The translations under genes and the position numbers were made by a program. The notes under the pieces were generated by a model. That model saw only the letters and a program-made list of their open reading frames with translations. It did no database searches and had not been told where the DNA came from. Shown piece after piece: positions 35,922 to 43,048 of a stretch of 64,000 bases of DNA (position 1 is its first letter; each line of letters begins with the position of its first letter). The stretch lies in assembly GCF_019711635.1 (NCBI RefSeq), contig NZ_JAIGNT010000012.1:21448-85447 (forward strand), read 5' to 3'. Source of the DNA: Qipengyuania huizhouensis (lineage in GTDB: Bacteria; Pseudomonadota; Alphaproteobacteria; Sphingomonadales; Sphingomonadaceae).

Positions 35922-36359
35922 TTACCGGTCGGCATGTATGTTCAAAGGTACCGGCTCTCGCGGCGCAATCTTGTCGAGCGTGATCGTTTCGAAGCGCTCA
36001 GTAAACAGTGCTGCGGCCGCTTCCATGGTATCCACCATCACGGCGTTGACATTCTTTTCCACCAGGCAGTCGGAGTTCCCGCTGCGGTTGCCGATAGCAA
36101 AAAGATTGGGCCGACCGAGCGCCTCGTAAACGTCGAGGAGCGTGATCTCGCACAGCGGACGCGCCAATTGCCATCCTCCACCATGCCCCTTCTCGGAACG
36201 CACCAGACCTGCCTCGCGCAGCCCCGCCATGGTCCGCCTGAAAACCGCCGGATTGGTTCCCATGCTCCGGCTCAGCACATCCGATGTAAGCAGTTCCTTC
36301 GTCTGATCCATGTGGAGAAGCACATGGAGGACATCGGACAGGCGGGTATCTCGATTCAT
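35922..36359 (-). CDS. Rrf2 family transcriptional regulator
   Basis: 145 residues. Winged helix of the Rrf2 type (TRLSDVLHVLLHM, SRSMGTNPAVFRRTMAGLREAGLVRSEKGHGGGWQLARP, then EITLLDVYEALG). The three-Cys iron-sulfur cluster of IscR/NsrR is missing: the loop holds one Cys (NSDCLVE), so a cluster is unlikely and a thiol switch is possible. ATG 36359 follows AAAGG; a longer in-frame start upstream reads across the operator. Divergent from a CPYC flavoprotein gene, with a palindrome between, which it probably binds. Confidence 0.9.
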   Translation of the reverse strand: MNRDTRLSDVLHVLLHMDQTKELLTSDVLSRSMGTNPAVFRRTMAGLREAGLVRSEKGHGGGWQLARPLCEITLLDVYEALGRPNLFAIGNRSGNSDCLVEKNVNAVMVDTMEAAAALFTERFETITLDKIAPREPVPLNIHADR

Positions 36360-36423
36360 TGTAAAGCCTTTGTTGCGCGTTCGGCGTCGGACACTGCCAT
36401 AGCGCGTGACAATGCAAAAAGAT

Positions 36424-36463
36424 TGTATCACTTGTTGATACATGACGCCATCGCAGCTATAGT
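36424..36463 (+). promoter_or_regulatory. Rrf2-type operator overlapping the flavoprotein promoter
   Basis: TGTATCA-N5-TGATACA (36424-36442) is a perfect inverted repeat. A near-consensus promoter overlaps it: TTGATA (36435-36440), a 17-base spacer, and TATAGT (36458-36463). On the other strand TACAAT within the same repeat could be the -10 of the regulator gene. Binding should block the -35 and repress both directions. Confidence 0.7.
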
Positions 36464-36536
36464 ATCTTCAAATGTTACATGAGCGGATGCTCGCAGTCCA
36501 CTGCGGACGGTCCGCCCCTGCACCAAGGAGATACAT

Positions 36537-37433
36537 ATGACTTTCGACGCGATCATTGTCGGCGGGAGCTTTGCGGGTTTATCGGCCGCGCTCTATCTCG
36601 CCCGGGCGCGCCGTTCGGTGCTGGTGCTCGACACAGGCACCCCCCGCAATCGCTTTGCCGCCGCCTCTCACGGCTTTTTTGCCCAGGACGGGAGCAATCC
36701 CGGGATCATGCTCGAAGCCATGCGCGGACAGGTGGCGGCCTATCCGACAGTGCAGTTCCGCGAGCTCGCAGCCGTGGAGGCTGCCCGGCATGAAGACGGG
36801 TTCCGGGTGACGCTGGCGAATGGCGAGGCGGTGGCAGGGGCCAGGTTGCTGCTGGCCTTCGGAATCAGCGATATTCTGCCCGAGCTTCCCGGCCTCGCCG
36901 AACGCTGGGGGCAAACCGTTATCCATTGCCCCTATTGTCATGGCTATGAATTCAGCGGCAAGCGGCTTGGCGTCCTCAATACCTCGCCAAAATCGGCGCA
37001 TCAGGCAGGTTTGATCCCCGAATGGGGACCAACGACCTTCTTTCTCAACGGCGGCACGATAGAGCCGGACGTTGCGGCCCAGCTCGACGAGCGCGGCGTC
37101 ACAATCGAAGCCGAGCCCGTGGATAGTCTTGTCGGCGAAGGGGCAGCCCTGTCGGCAATCCGTCTGCGCAACGGCATCGAGCAACCGATCGACGCTCTGT
37201 TTATCGGTCCCCGCAGCCGTTTCAACAGCGATATTGCACAAGGGCTCGGGTGCGAGATCGAGGACGGCCCCCTCGGATCGGTGATAGCGGTCGACGAGAT
37301 GCAGGCGACCAGTATCACCGGGGTCTATGCCGCCGGCGATATCACGCGAATGGGACATACCGTCACCTTCGCCTGTGCGGACGGCGTCACGGCCGCGCTG
37401 GCAATTCATCGTTCGCTGGTGTTCGGAGGCTAG
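36537..37433 (+). CDS. Thioredoxin-reductase-like FAD flavoprotein with CPYC motif
   Basis: 298 residues. FAD-binding start FDAIIVGGSFAGLSAALYLARA; redox motif VIHCPYCHGYEF near residue 130; FAD closing motif SITGVYAAGDITRMGHTVTFACADG. In thioredoxin reductase the NADPH domain has GGGxSA; here the segment reads GKRLGVLNTSPKSAHQAGLI and the domain seems degenerate. That matches the GliT/HlmI-like dithiol oxidases, which hand electrons to oxygen, better than a thioredoxin reductase. AAGGAG precedes the ATG. The stop is nine bases from the methyltransferase. Substrate not known. Confidence 0.85.
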   Translation: MTFDAIIVGGSFAGLSAALYLARARRSVLVLDTGTPRNRFAAASHGFFAQDGSNPGIMLEAMRGQVAAYPTVQFRELAAVEAARHEDGFRVTLANGEAVAGARLLLAFGISDILPELPGLAERWGQTVIHCPYCHGYEFSGKRLGVLNTSPKSAHQAGLIPEWGPTTFFLNGGTIEPDVAAQLDERGVTIEAEPVDSLVGEGAALSAIRLRNGIEQPIDALFIGPRSRFNSDIAQGLGCEIEDGPLGSVIAVDEMQATSITGVYAAGDITRMGHTVTFACADGVTAALAIHRSLVFGG

Positions 37434-37438
37434 CCGTC

Positions 37439-38119
37439 ATGGAGCGCAAGCATTCACCCTTCGACCATCCGGACGCTATCGCTTCCTATGAAGTGAATGC
37501 CGTTCGCAACGTGCCCGGGCTAGCCGACCTCCATCGCATGGTGATGCTGCTGCTTGCCGAACGGGCTGGAACAGACGCGCATATACTCGTCGTAGGTGCA
37601 GGCGGCGGAATGGAAACCAAAGCAATGGCCGAAGCGCAGCCAGACTGGCATTTCACAGGTGTCGATCCATCATCGGCAATGCTTGATCTTGCGCGCCGGA
37701 AACTGGCGCCATTTGCAAAGCGAGTCGATCTGATTGAGGGCGCCATTGATCAGGCACCAGATGGCCCTTTCGACGGTGCAACATGCCTTCTCACGTTGCA
37801 TCATCTCGACCGCACTTCACGTCTGCAGACTTTGCGAGGGATTCATCACCGCCTGAGGCCCGGTGCCAATCTGGTGGTGGCAGAGCATACGGCGCCCGGT
37901 CCTGATCCTGGGCGCTGGATGAGGCTTTCGGTTGCCTTTAGCGGTCGCGAGGGGCCTGATCCGGCAAAATCCGCAGCCACCGCCAAGCTGATGACAGAGC
38001 GACTGCCCCTGCTTTCTCCCGCGCGGGAAGAAGAACTTCTATGTGAGGCGGGATTTACCAATGTCGAGCTATATTATGCCGCATTCTCTTTCCGCGGCTG
38101 GGTCGGAACAGCCTGCTAA
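37439..38119 (+). CDS. Class I SAM-dependent methyltransferase
   Basis: 226 residues. SAM motif I is ILVVGAGGGMETKAMAEAQP, followed by the acidic FTGVDPSSAMLDLAR; the post-motif is FDGATCLLTLHHLDRTSRLQTLRGIHHRLRPGANLVVAEH. The C-terminus has no recognisable domain. GGAGG of the ribosome-binding site overlaps the end of the flavoprotein gene, so the two are one transcript. The family is broad; substrate not predictable, though a thiol would fit the neighbour. Base composition is slightly less GC-rich than the surrounding genes by eye. Confidence 0.85.
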   Translation: MERKHSPFDHPDAIASYEVNAVRNVPGLADLHRMVMLLLAERAGTDAHILVVGAGGGMETKAMAEAQPDWHFTGVDPSSAMLDLARRKLAPFAKRVDLIEGAIDQAPDGPFDGATCLLTLHHLDRTSRLQTLRGIHHRLRPGANLVVAEHTAPGPDPGRWMRLSVAFSGREGPDPAKSAATAKLMTERLPLLSPAREEELLCEAGFTNVELYYAAFSFRGWVGTAC

Positions 38120-38260
38120 TTTCAGACGATGAGCCCGAGCGTTATTCCGTATCCCGGGGGCGGTATATTCAATTGCGGATCGGGCGTGCCCGCGGATGCG
38201 GGTGCGAAAAACAGGGACTCAAACCTAGACCCCCGCGCCGCGTCCCCCTATCTCCGCGCC

Positions 38261-39052
38261 ATGGTCTCTGTAGCTACCTGGAACATCAATTCCGTTCGCC
38301 TCCGCATGCCCATCGTCGAGCGCTTCCTGAAAGATGCCGCGCCCGACGTTCTCTGCCTGCAGGAAATCAAGTGCCAGGAGCACCAGTTCCCCTATGAGGC
38401 GTTCAGGGCGCTGGGCTACGAGCATATCGCCGTGCACGGCCAGAAGGGCTATCACGGCGTGGCCACGGTCAGCCGGGTGCCGATCCGCGAATTTTCGCGT
38501 CACGACTGGCAGGACAATGGCGAGGCGCGCCACGTCGGCGTCGAACTGCCCGAGCACGACGGCATGATCGTCGAGAACGTCTACGTGCCCGCCGGGGGTG
38601 ACGAGCCGGACCGCGAGATAAACGCCAAGTTCGGCCAGAAGCTCGATTTCCTCGAGCGGATGACCCGCTGGGCCGATGCGGTGGACCGGCCGACGCTGAT
38701 CGTGGGCGATTTCAACATCGCGCCGCTGGAAAGCGACGTGTGGAACCACAAGCAATTGCTCAAGGTCGTGAGCCATACGCCGATCGAGGTCGAAAGCCTC
38801 CAGCGGTTCATGGATGCCCACGGCTGGGCGGACATCGGGCGCGAGCATATCAAGGCGCCCGAACGCTATTACAGCTGGTGGAGCTACCGCGCGAAGGACT
38901 GGAAGGCGAACGATCGCGGCCGCCGGCTCGATCACATGTGGGCCAGCCCCGAACTCGCGCGGCAGGCGACCGGGCATTCGGTCCACGAATATGCCCGCGA
39001 CTGGGAAAAACCGTCCGACCACGTACCGCTGGTGACGGAGTTCAGCATCTGA
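38261..39052 (+). CDS. xth: Exodeoxyribonuclease III
   Basis: 263 residues of the AP-endonuclease family, repairing abasic sites and 3' ends. Motifs: VATWNINSVRLR, VLCLQEIKCQE with the metal-binding Glu, VENVYVPAGG, LIVGDFNIAP with its Asp, YSWWSYRAKDWKANDRGRRLDHMW and the catalytic pair in WEKPSDHVPLV. No clear ribosome-binding site precedes the ATG at 38261 (the leader is C-rich), so translation may be leaderless or start slightly elsewhere. Its stop overlaps a CTG that could start ribA. Confidence 0.94.
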   Translation: MVSVATWNINSVRLRMPIVERFLKDAAPDVLCLQEIKCQEHQFPYEAFRALGYEHIAVHGQKGYHGVATVSRVPIREFSRHDWQDNGEARHVGVELPEHDGMIVENVYVPAGGDEPDREINAKFGQKLDFLERMTRWADAVDRPTLIVGDFNIAPLESDVWNHKQLLKVVSHTPIEVESLQRFMDAHGWADIGREHIKAPERYYSWWSYRAKDWKANDRGRRLDHMWASPELARQATGHSVHEYARDWEKPSDHVPLVTEFSI

Positions 39053-39087
39053 CTTCCCCGTCGCCTTCTCGCCGGGCGGCGCTGGCG

Positions 39088-40110
39088 GTGGATGCCTTGC
39101 GCCACGGCTGGCCGCTGGCGATCGAAGGTGCGCCGTTGCTGCAACCGGTCGAGACGGCATTCTCGGAAATATCGGGGGAGGCAATACTGGTCTCCGCCAC
39201 CCGCGCGGCCACGCTCAAGCTGGCCAACCAGCGCGAAGCCGCGGTGCCGCGCACGCCTGTCCTGCTTCGCGGAGCGGAAAGCTTCGACCTGTCCGCCGCG
39301 CTGGCGATCGCCGATCCGGCGCTCGATTTGCAAAGCCCGCTCAAGGGGCCCTTCAAGGCCTTGCCGCTGGCGTGGGAGGAACAGGCACGGGCCGCGCTCG
39401 AACTGGCGCGGATTGCGGGCATCCTTCCGGCCTTCCTCGTCGATCCGGCGGGAGCGACAGAGCCGGCATCGCTGGAGGTCGGCGATCTGGTCGCTTTTGC
39501 CGATCCTACCCGACTGCATATCGCCTCGCGCGCACGCCTCCCCGTCGCCGCGGCGGAGGACGCGCATATCGTGGCCTTCCGCAGCCCGGACGATACGCGC
39601 GAACATGTTGCGCTGATCATCGGCGAACAGCGCGTGGACCGGCCGCCGCTCGTCCGCCTGCATTCCGAATGCCTGACCGGCGATATCCTCGGCAGCCTGA
39701 AATGCGATTGCGGCCCGCAGCTCGACGCCGCCCTGCACGCCATGGCGCAGGAAGCGGACAGGGGCGGCTGGGGCGTGCTGCTCTACATGCGGCAGGAAGG
39801 GCGCGGGATCGGGCTCGTCAACAAGCTGCGGGCCTATCGCTTGCAGGATCAGGGTTTCGACACGGTCGATGCCAACACGCGGTTGGGCCTGCCCGACGAG
39901 GCGCGCGATTTCCCCACGGCGGCGCGAATGCTCGACCTGCTCGGCGTGAAGGAGATCCGACTGATGACGAACAATCCCGCGAAGGTCGCAGCGCTGGAGG
40001 CCGAAGGGGTGGAAGTGTCCGAGCGCGTGGCGCATTCGCTGCCCGACAATCCTCACAACGCCCGCTATCTCGCCACCAAGCGTGACCGGGCGGGACACCT
40101 GCTGCCATGA
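39088..40110 (+). CDS. ribA: GTP cyclohydrolase II
   Basis: About 340 residues; first step of riboflavin synthesis. The catalytic C-terminal half is canonical: VRLHSECLTGDILGSLKCDCGPQLDAAL with the zinc Cys set, LLYMRQEGRGIGLVNKLRAYRLQDQG, and DANTRLGLPDEARDF. The N-terminal ~150 residues are an unrelated extension common in alphaproteobacteria (DAALE-poor, no DHBP synthase motifs). The conventional start is GTG 39088, but in-frame codons continue back to CTG 39049, which overlaps the xth stop as CTGA and would add a conserved-looking RRAALAVDAL. The start is therefore uncertain. Confidence 0.88.
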   Translation: MDALRHGWPLAIEGAPLLQPVETAFSEISGEAILVSATRAATLKLANQREAAVPRTPVLLRGAESFDLSAALAIADPALDLQSPLKGPFKALPLAWEEQARAALELARIAGILPAFLVDPAGATEPASLEVGDLVAFADPTRLHIASRARLPVAAAEDAHIVAFRSPDDTREHVALIIGEQRVDRPPLVRLHSECLTGDILGSLKCDCGPQLDAALHAMAQEADRGGWGVLLYMRQEGRGIGLVNKLRAYRLQDQGFDTVDANTRLGLPDEARDFPTAARMLDLLGVKEIRLMTNNPAKVAALEAEGVEVSERVAHSLPDNPHNARYLATKRDRAGHLLP

Positions 40111-40607
40111 GCGCGCTCACGATCCGGCCCGAGACGCGGGCCGACTGCGCGCAGATCAGCGTCGTCACCGAGGCCGCCTTTGCCGATGTCGAACATAGCG
40201 ACGGGAGCGAGGTGAATATCGTCGAACGCCTGCGCGCCGATGGCGATCTTGCCCTGTCGCTGGTCGCCGAGGATGGTGAGCGCATCGTCGGCCATGTGGC
40301 GCTTTCGCCGGTCCGCATATCGGACGGAAGCCAAGGATGGTTCGGGCTGGGACCGGTCAGCGTCCTGCCTGCCTGCCAGCGGGGAGGCGTGGGTTCGGCA
40401 CTGATCAACCGCGGCATCGCCGATTTGCGTGAGACGGGCGCGCGCGGGATCGTCCTGCTGGGCGATCCGGCCTATTATGCGCGCTTCGGTTTCCGGCACG
40501 ATCCGCGGCTGGTCTATCCCGGCCCGCCGCCCGAGTATTTTCAGCGGCTGGTCCTCGAGGGCGAACCGCCCGCTGGCACGGTGACCTACGCTGCGGCGTT
40601 CGGCTGA
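40107..40607 (+). CDS. GNAT family N-acetyltransferase
   Basis: 166 residues. Acetyl-CoA-binding motif appears as SVLPACQRGGVGSALINRGIADLRETGARGIVLLGDPAYYARFGF, a version typical of YhbS-like members. The start reads LTIRPETRADCAQISVVTEAAF. Substrate not known. ATG overlaps the ribA stop (ATGA). Its 3' end overlaps the psd gene on the other strand by 22 bases. Confidence 0.88.
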   Translation: MSALTIRPETRADCAQISVVTEAAFADVEHSDGSEVNIVERLRADGDLALSLVAEDGERIVGHVALSPVRISDGSQGWFGLGPVSVLPACQRGGVGSALINRGIADLRETGARGIVLLGDPAYYARFGFRHDPRLVYPGPPPEYFQRLVLEGEPPAGTVTYAAAFG

Positions 40608-41446
40608 AGCCGCCTGCCGATCGCCTGTCCCATCCGGACGGCGTCACCGGCCTTGAGCCCCGCGTCCCATTCCACCCTGCCGGGTTCGAACAGCAGCACC
40701 ACGGTCGAGCCGAGGATGAAGCGGCCCATTTCGTCACCCGCGCCGAACGCATGGGCGCCGGGTTCGAAGCTTTCGCGCACCAGCCGCGGATGGTGGGTTT
40801 CGACCAGCCCGCTCCACACCGTCTCGATGCCCGCCACGATCATCGCGCCGACCATCACACTGGCGAACACGCCGTCCGGGCCGGTAAAGAGGCAGGCGAG
40901 CCTTTCGTTGCGCGCGAAGAGGCCATCGACATTCTCTGCCGTCACCTGGTTCACCGAAAAGAGATCGCCGGGCACATAGGCTGTCGATGCAAGCGAACCC
41001 GCAGCAGGCATGTGGACGCGGTGGTAATCGCGCGGGGAGAGATAGATGGTGGCGAAGCTGCCGCCTTCGAAACGCTTTGCCGCCCCGGCATCGCCGCCGA
41101 GGAGCTGGCTGGCGGTGAAATGCCGCCCCTTGGCCTGGAAGATCCGGTCTTCGTCGATCCGTCCGATCTGGCTGACCGCTCCATCGGCGGGGCTGAGGAT
41201 GTGGGTCCGGCTGTCGGCCAGCGGACGCGCGCCGGGCTTGAGTTCGCGGGTGAAGAAATCGTTGAAGCTCTTGAACTCCTCCACCCGTCGGGCGGCCTCC
41301 CCCATGTCGACATCATAGGCGTCGATGAACCGGCGGATCAGGAGGTTCTTGAGCCAGACGGCTTCGCTGGAGGCGATCTTGCCGGCGCCGCGCGAAACGA
41401 GATGGTGCGGAAGCGCGTGCTGCAGCCAGATGAAGGGGGATGTCAT
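40586..41446 (-). CDS. psd: Phosphatidylserine decarboxylase proenzyme
   Basis: 286 residues. The self-cleavage site is LGST in GRFILGSTVVLLFEPG near residue 250, producing the pyruvoyl Ser. FNDFFTRELKPGARPL, ILSPADGAVSQIGRI and IYLSPRDYHRVHMPAAG are hallmarks of the proteobacterial membrane enzyme. It makes phosphatidylethanolamine at the inner membrane. Usual partner pssA is not adjacent. Confidence 0.95.
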   Translation of the reverse strand: MTSPFIWLQHALPHHLVSRGAGKIASSEAVWLKNLLIRRFIDAYDVDMGEAARRVEEFKSFNDFFTRELKPGARPLADSRTHILSPADGAVSQIGRIDEDRIFQAKGRHFTASQLLGGDAGAAKRFEGGSFATIYLSPRDYHRVHMPAAGSLASTAYVPGDLFSVNQVTAENVDGLFARNERLACLFTGPDGVFASVMVGAMIVAGIETVWSGLVETHHPRLVRESFEPGAHAFGAGDEMGRFILGSTVVLLFEPGRVEWDAGLKAGDAVRMGQAIGRRLQPNAAA

Positions 41447-41473
41447 GGAATGGAGCCTTAGCGGGGCCGCGGC

Positions 41474-41737
41474 TCAGCGCAACTGGCTGTCCTTGCTGCC
41501 GCGCCGGTTGATGCCGGTCTGCCGCGAGGATGCATCGCGGCCCGACTGGCATGCGACACAGGTCCGCACGCCGGGCAGTGCAAGCCGCCGCTTCTCGGGG
41601 ATTTCTTCGCCGCATTCGTCGCAAAATTTCGCGCTTTCGCCCTTGGGCATACGTGCGCGGGCGGCGCTCACTGCGTCGCTCACCGTATCGTCGATCTGGT
41701 CCTGAACTGCGCCGTCACGCGCCCATCCGCCTGCCAT
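41474..41737 (-). CDS. DksA/TraR-type C4 zinc-finger protein
   Basis: 87 residues. C-terminal zinc finger KFCDECGEEIPEKRRLALPG then VRTCVACQ supplies the four Cys of DksA/TraR proteins. The N-terminal coiled-coil is far shorter than in DksA (~150 residues), so this resembles phage/plasmid TraR or YbiI-like proteins. ATG 41737 follows AAGGAG; a GTG five codons upstream is less likely. Role in modulating RNA polymerase is possible but not shown. Confidence 0.85.
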   Translation of the reverse strand: MAGGWARDGAVQDQIDDTVSDAVSAARARMPKGESAKFCDECGEEIPEKRRLALPGVRTCVACQSGRDASSRQTGINRRGSKDSQLR

Positions 41738-41850
41738 TGCAAACTCCTTCACCCGAATAACGGACAGGAACCTGCTCTCGTTCCGTCAGAAGAACAAGGC
41801 GGCGAGGCGGATCAGGCCGACCGAAATGACGGGCGACGCCGTAACCACGG

Positions 41851-42045
41851 TCAGCCCTCGGCAGGAGGACGCCCCCTGCGCGGAGGCGGGGACGGCTTCA
41901 CCTCGGCCCCGCGCGCCTTCAACGCCTCGCGCAGCAGCATTTCGATCTGCGCATTGGCGCTGCGCAGCTCGTCCGCCGCCAGGCGCTCGACCGCGGCGTG
42001 AACCGCCGGGTCGAGACGCAGGGCAAAGGCTTTCTTCTTGGACAT
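41851..42045 (-). CDS. Small ribbon-helix-helix (Arc-like) DNA-binding protein
   Basis: 64 residues. KKKAFALRLDPAVHAAVERLAADELRS followed by ANAQIEMLLREALKARG fits an Arc/MetJ-type ribbon-helix-helix: a short strand then two helices with the conserved Asn. The Pro/Arg tail (PPPRRGRPP) may contact DNA. It starts 19 bases after the SPFH gene on the same strand, so it is likely co-transcribed and may repress the operon through the palindrome at 42993. RHH proteins also serve as antitoxins, but no toxin gene is seen. Confidence 0.75.
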   Translation of the reverse strand: MSKKKAFALRLDPAVHAAVERLAADELRSANAQIEMLLREALKARGAEVKPSPPPRRGRPPAEG

Positions 42046-42064
42046 GGACGCGGGCTCTTGGCCG

Positions 42065-42976
42065 TCAGTAGATCGAACCGGCGTTGACCACCGGATGCAC
42101 GTCTCTTTCGCCGCACAGGACGACCATCAGGTTGGAAACCATCGCGGCGCGACGTTCGTCGTCCATCTCCACGATGCCGTCCTGGCTCAGCTTGGTCAGC
42201 GCGTCCTCGACCATGCCGACCGCGCCGAGCACGATCTTGGCGCGCGCGGCGATGATCGCATCCGCCTGCTGGCGCTTGAGCATGGCGCTGGCGATTTCGC
42301 TGGCATAGGCGAGGTGGGTGAGGCCCGCCTCGTCGACCACGATGCCCGCGACCTTGAGCCGGTCGTTCAGTTCCTCGAGCAGTTCGCGGTTGACCACGTC
42401 CCCGCCGCTGCGCAGCGTGACTTCCTCGCCTTCGAAATCGTCATAGGGATGGCGCGAACCGACCGTGCGCAGGCCCGCCTCGATCTGGATGTTCACGAAT
42501 GTCTTGTAATCGTCGACATCGAAGCTCGCCTGCGCGGTATCGGCCACGCGCCACACCACGTTGCAGGCGATCTCGATCGGGTTGCCGCGCAGATCGTTGA
42601 TCTTCACGCGTTCGGAATGGATATTGTGCGCGCGGGCGGAAATCTTGTTCCGGCCCATCCATGGCCAGACCCAGCGCAACCCCTCGGTCCGCTCGCTGCC
42701 GCGATATTCGCCGAACAGCGTGATGACGACGGCCTGGTTCGGCTGGATCATGAAAAAGCCCGCGGCGAGGATCAGCACGCCCATCAACGATACGATCAGC
42801 GCGCCGATGAAGGTGAGCTTGGCCCCCTTCGATGCCTCGCCTTCCGGGAAAATCCCGGGCAGGAGAAAGGCCAGCCCCGCGACGACCACCACGAGGATGA
42901 TCAGCATCATATAGCCATTGTAACTGGACGCCGCGCTTTCGCGGCTGGTGTTCATCCCCTTGAGTTCTACCGACAT
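42065..42976 (-). CDS. SPFH/band 7 domain membrane protein
   Basis: 303 residues. Two hydrophobic segments near the N-terminus ([19 protein letters not shown] and [18 protein letters not shown]), then the band 7 domain starting [27 protein letters not shown] and ending with [28 protein letters not shown]. Oligomerising members form flotillin-like membrane scaffolds, often linked to stress or protein quality control. GGAGGAA sits nine bases before the ATG. First gene of a two-gene operon with the Arc-like protein; its promoter overlaps a palindrome. Confidence 0.9.
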   Translation of the reverse strand: MSVELKGMNTSRESAASSYNGYMMLIILVVVVAGLAFLLPGIFPEGEASKGAKLTFIGALIVSLMGVLILAAGFFMIQPNQAVVITLFGEYRGSERTEGLRWVWPWMGRNKISARAHNIHSERVKINDLRGNPIEIACNVVWRVADTAQASFDVDDYKTFVNIQIEAGLRTVGSRHPYDDFEGEEVTLRSGGDVVNRELLEELNDRLKVAGIVVDEAGLTHLAYASEIASAMLKRQQADAIIAARAKIVLGAVGMVEDALTKLSQDGIVEMDDERRAAMVSNLMVVLCGERDVHPVVNAGSIY

Positions 42977-42992
42977 GACGAATCGTTCCTCC

Positions 42993-43038
42993 GATATAAT
43001 TATGATATCATATTTATATCGTCAGGTCCGCAGGTCAA
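42993..43038 (-). promoter_or_regulatory. AT-rich palindromic operator and promoter of the SPFH operon
   Basis: A 28-base near-perfect palindrome (42993-43020, centre ATGATATCAT, outer GATATAA/TTATATC, one mismatched pair) directly precedes the ribosome-binding site of the SPFH gene. On the minus strand TTGACC (43038-43033) is a good -35 and the -10 must lie inside the palindrome. The AT content contrasts sharply with the surrounding DNA. The RHH protein of the same operon is the obvious binder. Confidence 0.65.
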
Positions 43039-43048
43039 GCGGAAGCGG

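Noticed and set aside
38180..38205. CGTGCCCGC-GGAT-GCGGGTGCG hairpin between the methyltransferase and xth as a terminator.
   Set aside because: Stable 9-bp stem with wobbles, but it is followed by A residues on the plus strand and lacks a T run on the minus strand, so it does not fit an intrinsic terminator in either direction.
38210..38245. Minus-strand AGGTTTGAGTCCC resembling a tRNA T-arm, suggesting a tRNA or an attachment-site remnant beside xth.
   Set aside because: The flanking five-base arms (CTAGG and CCCTG) do not pair, no acceptor or anticodon arm can be found around it, and there is no matching copy at the other end of the cassette.
41786..41848. A 20-codon minus-strand frame after the Arc-like gene, hydrophobic and starting GTG (VVTASPVISVGLIRLAALFF).
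   Set aside because: No ribosome-binding site and too short to judge; it could be a membrane peptide, but nothing beyond hydrophobicity supports it.
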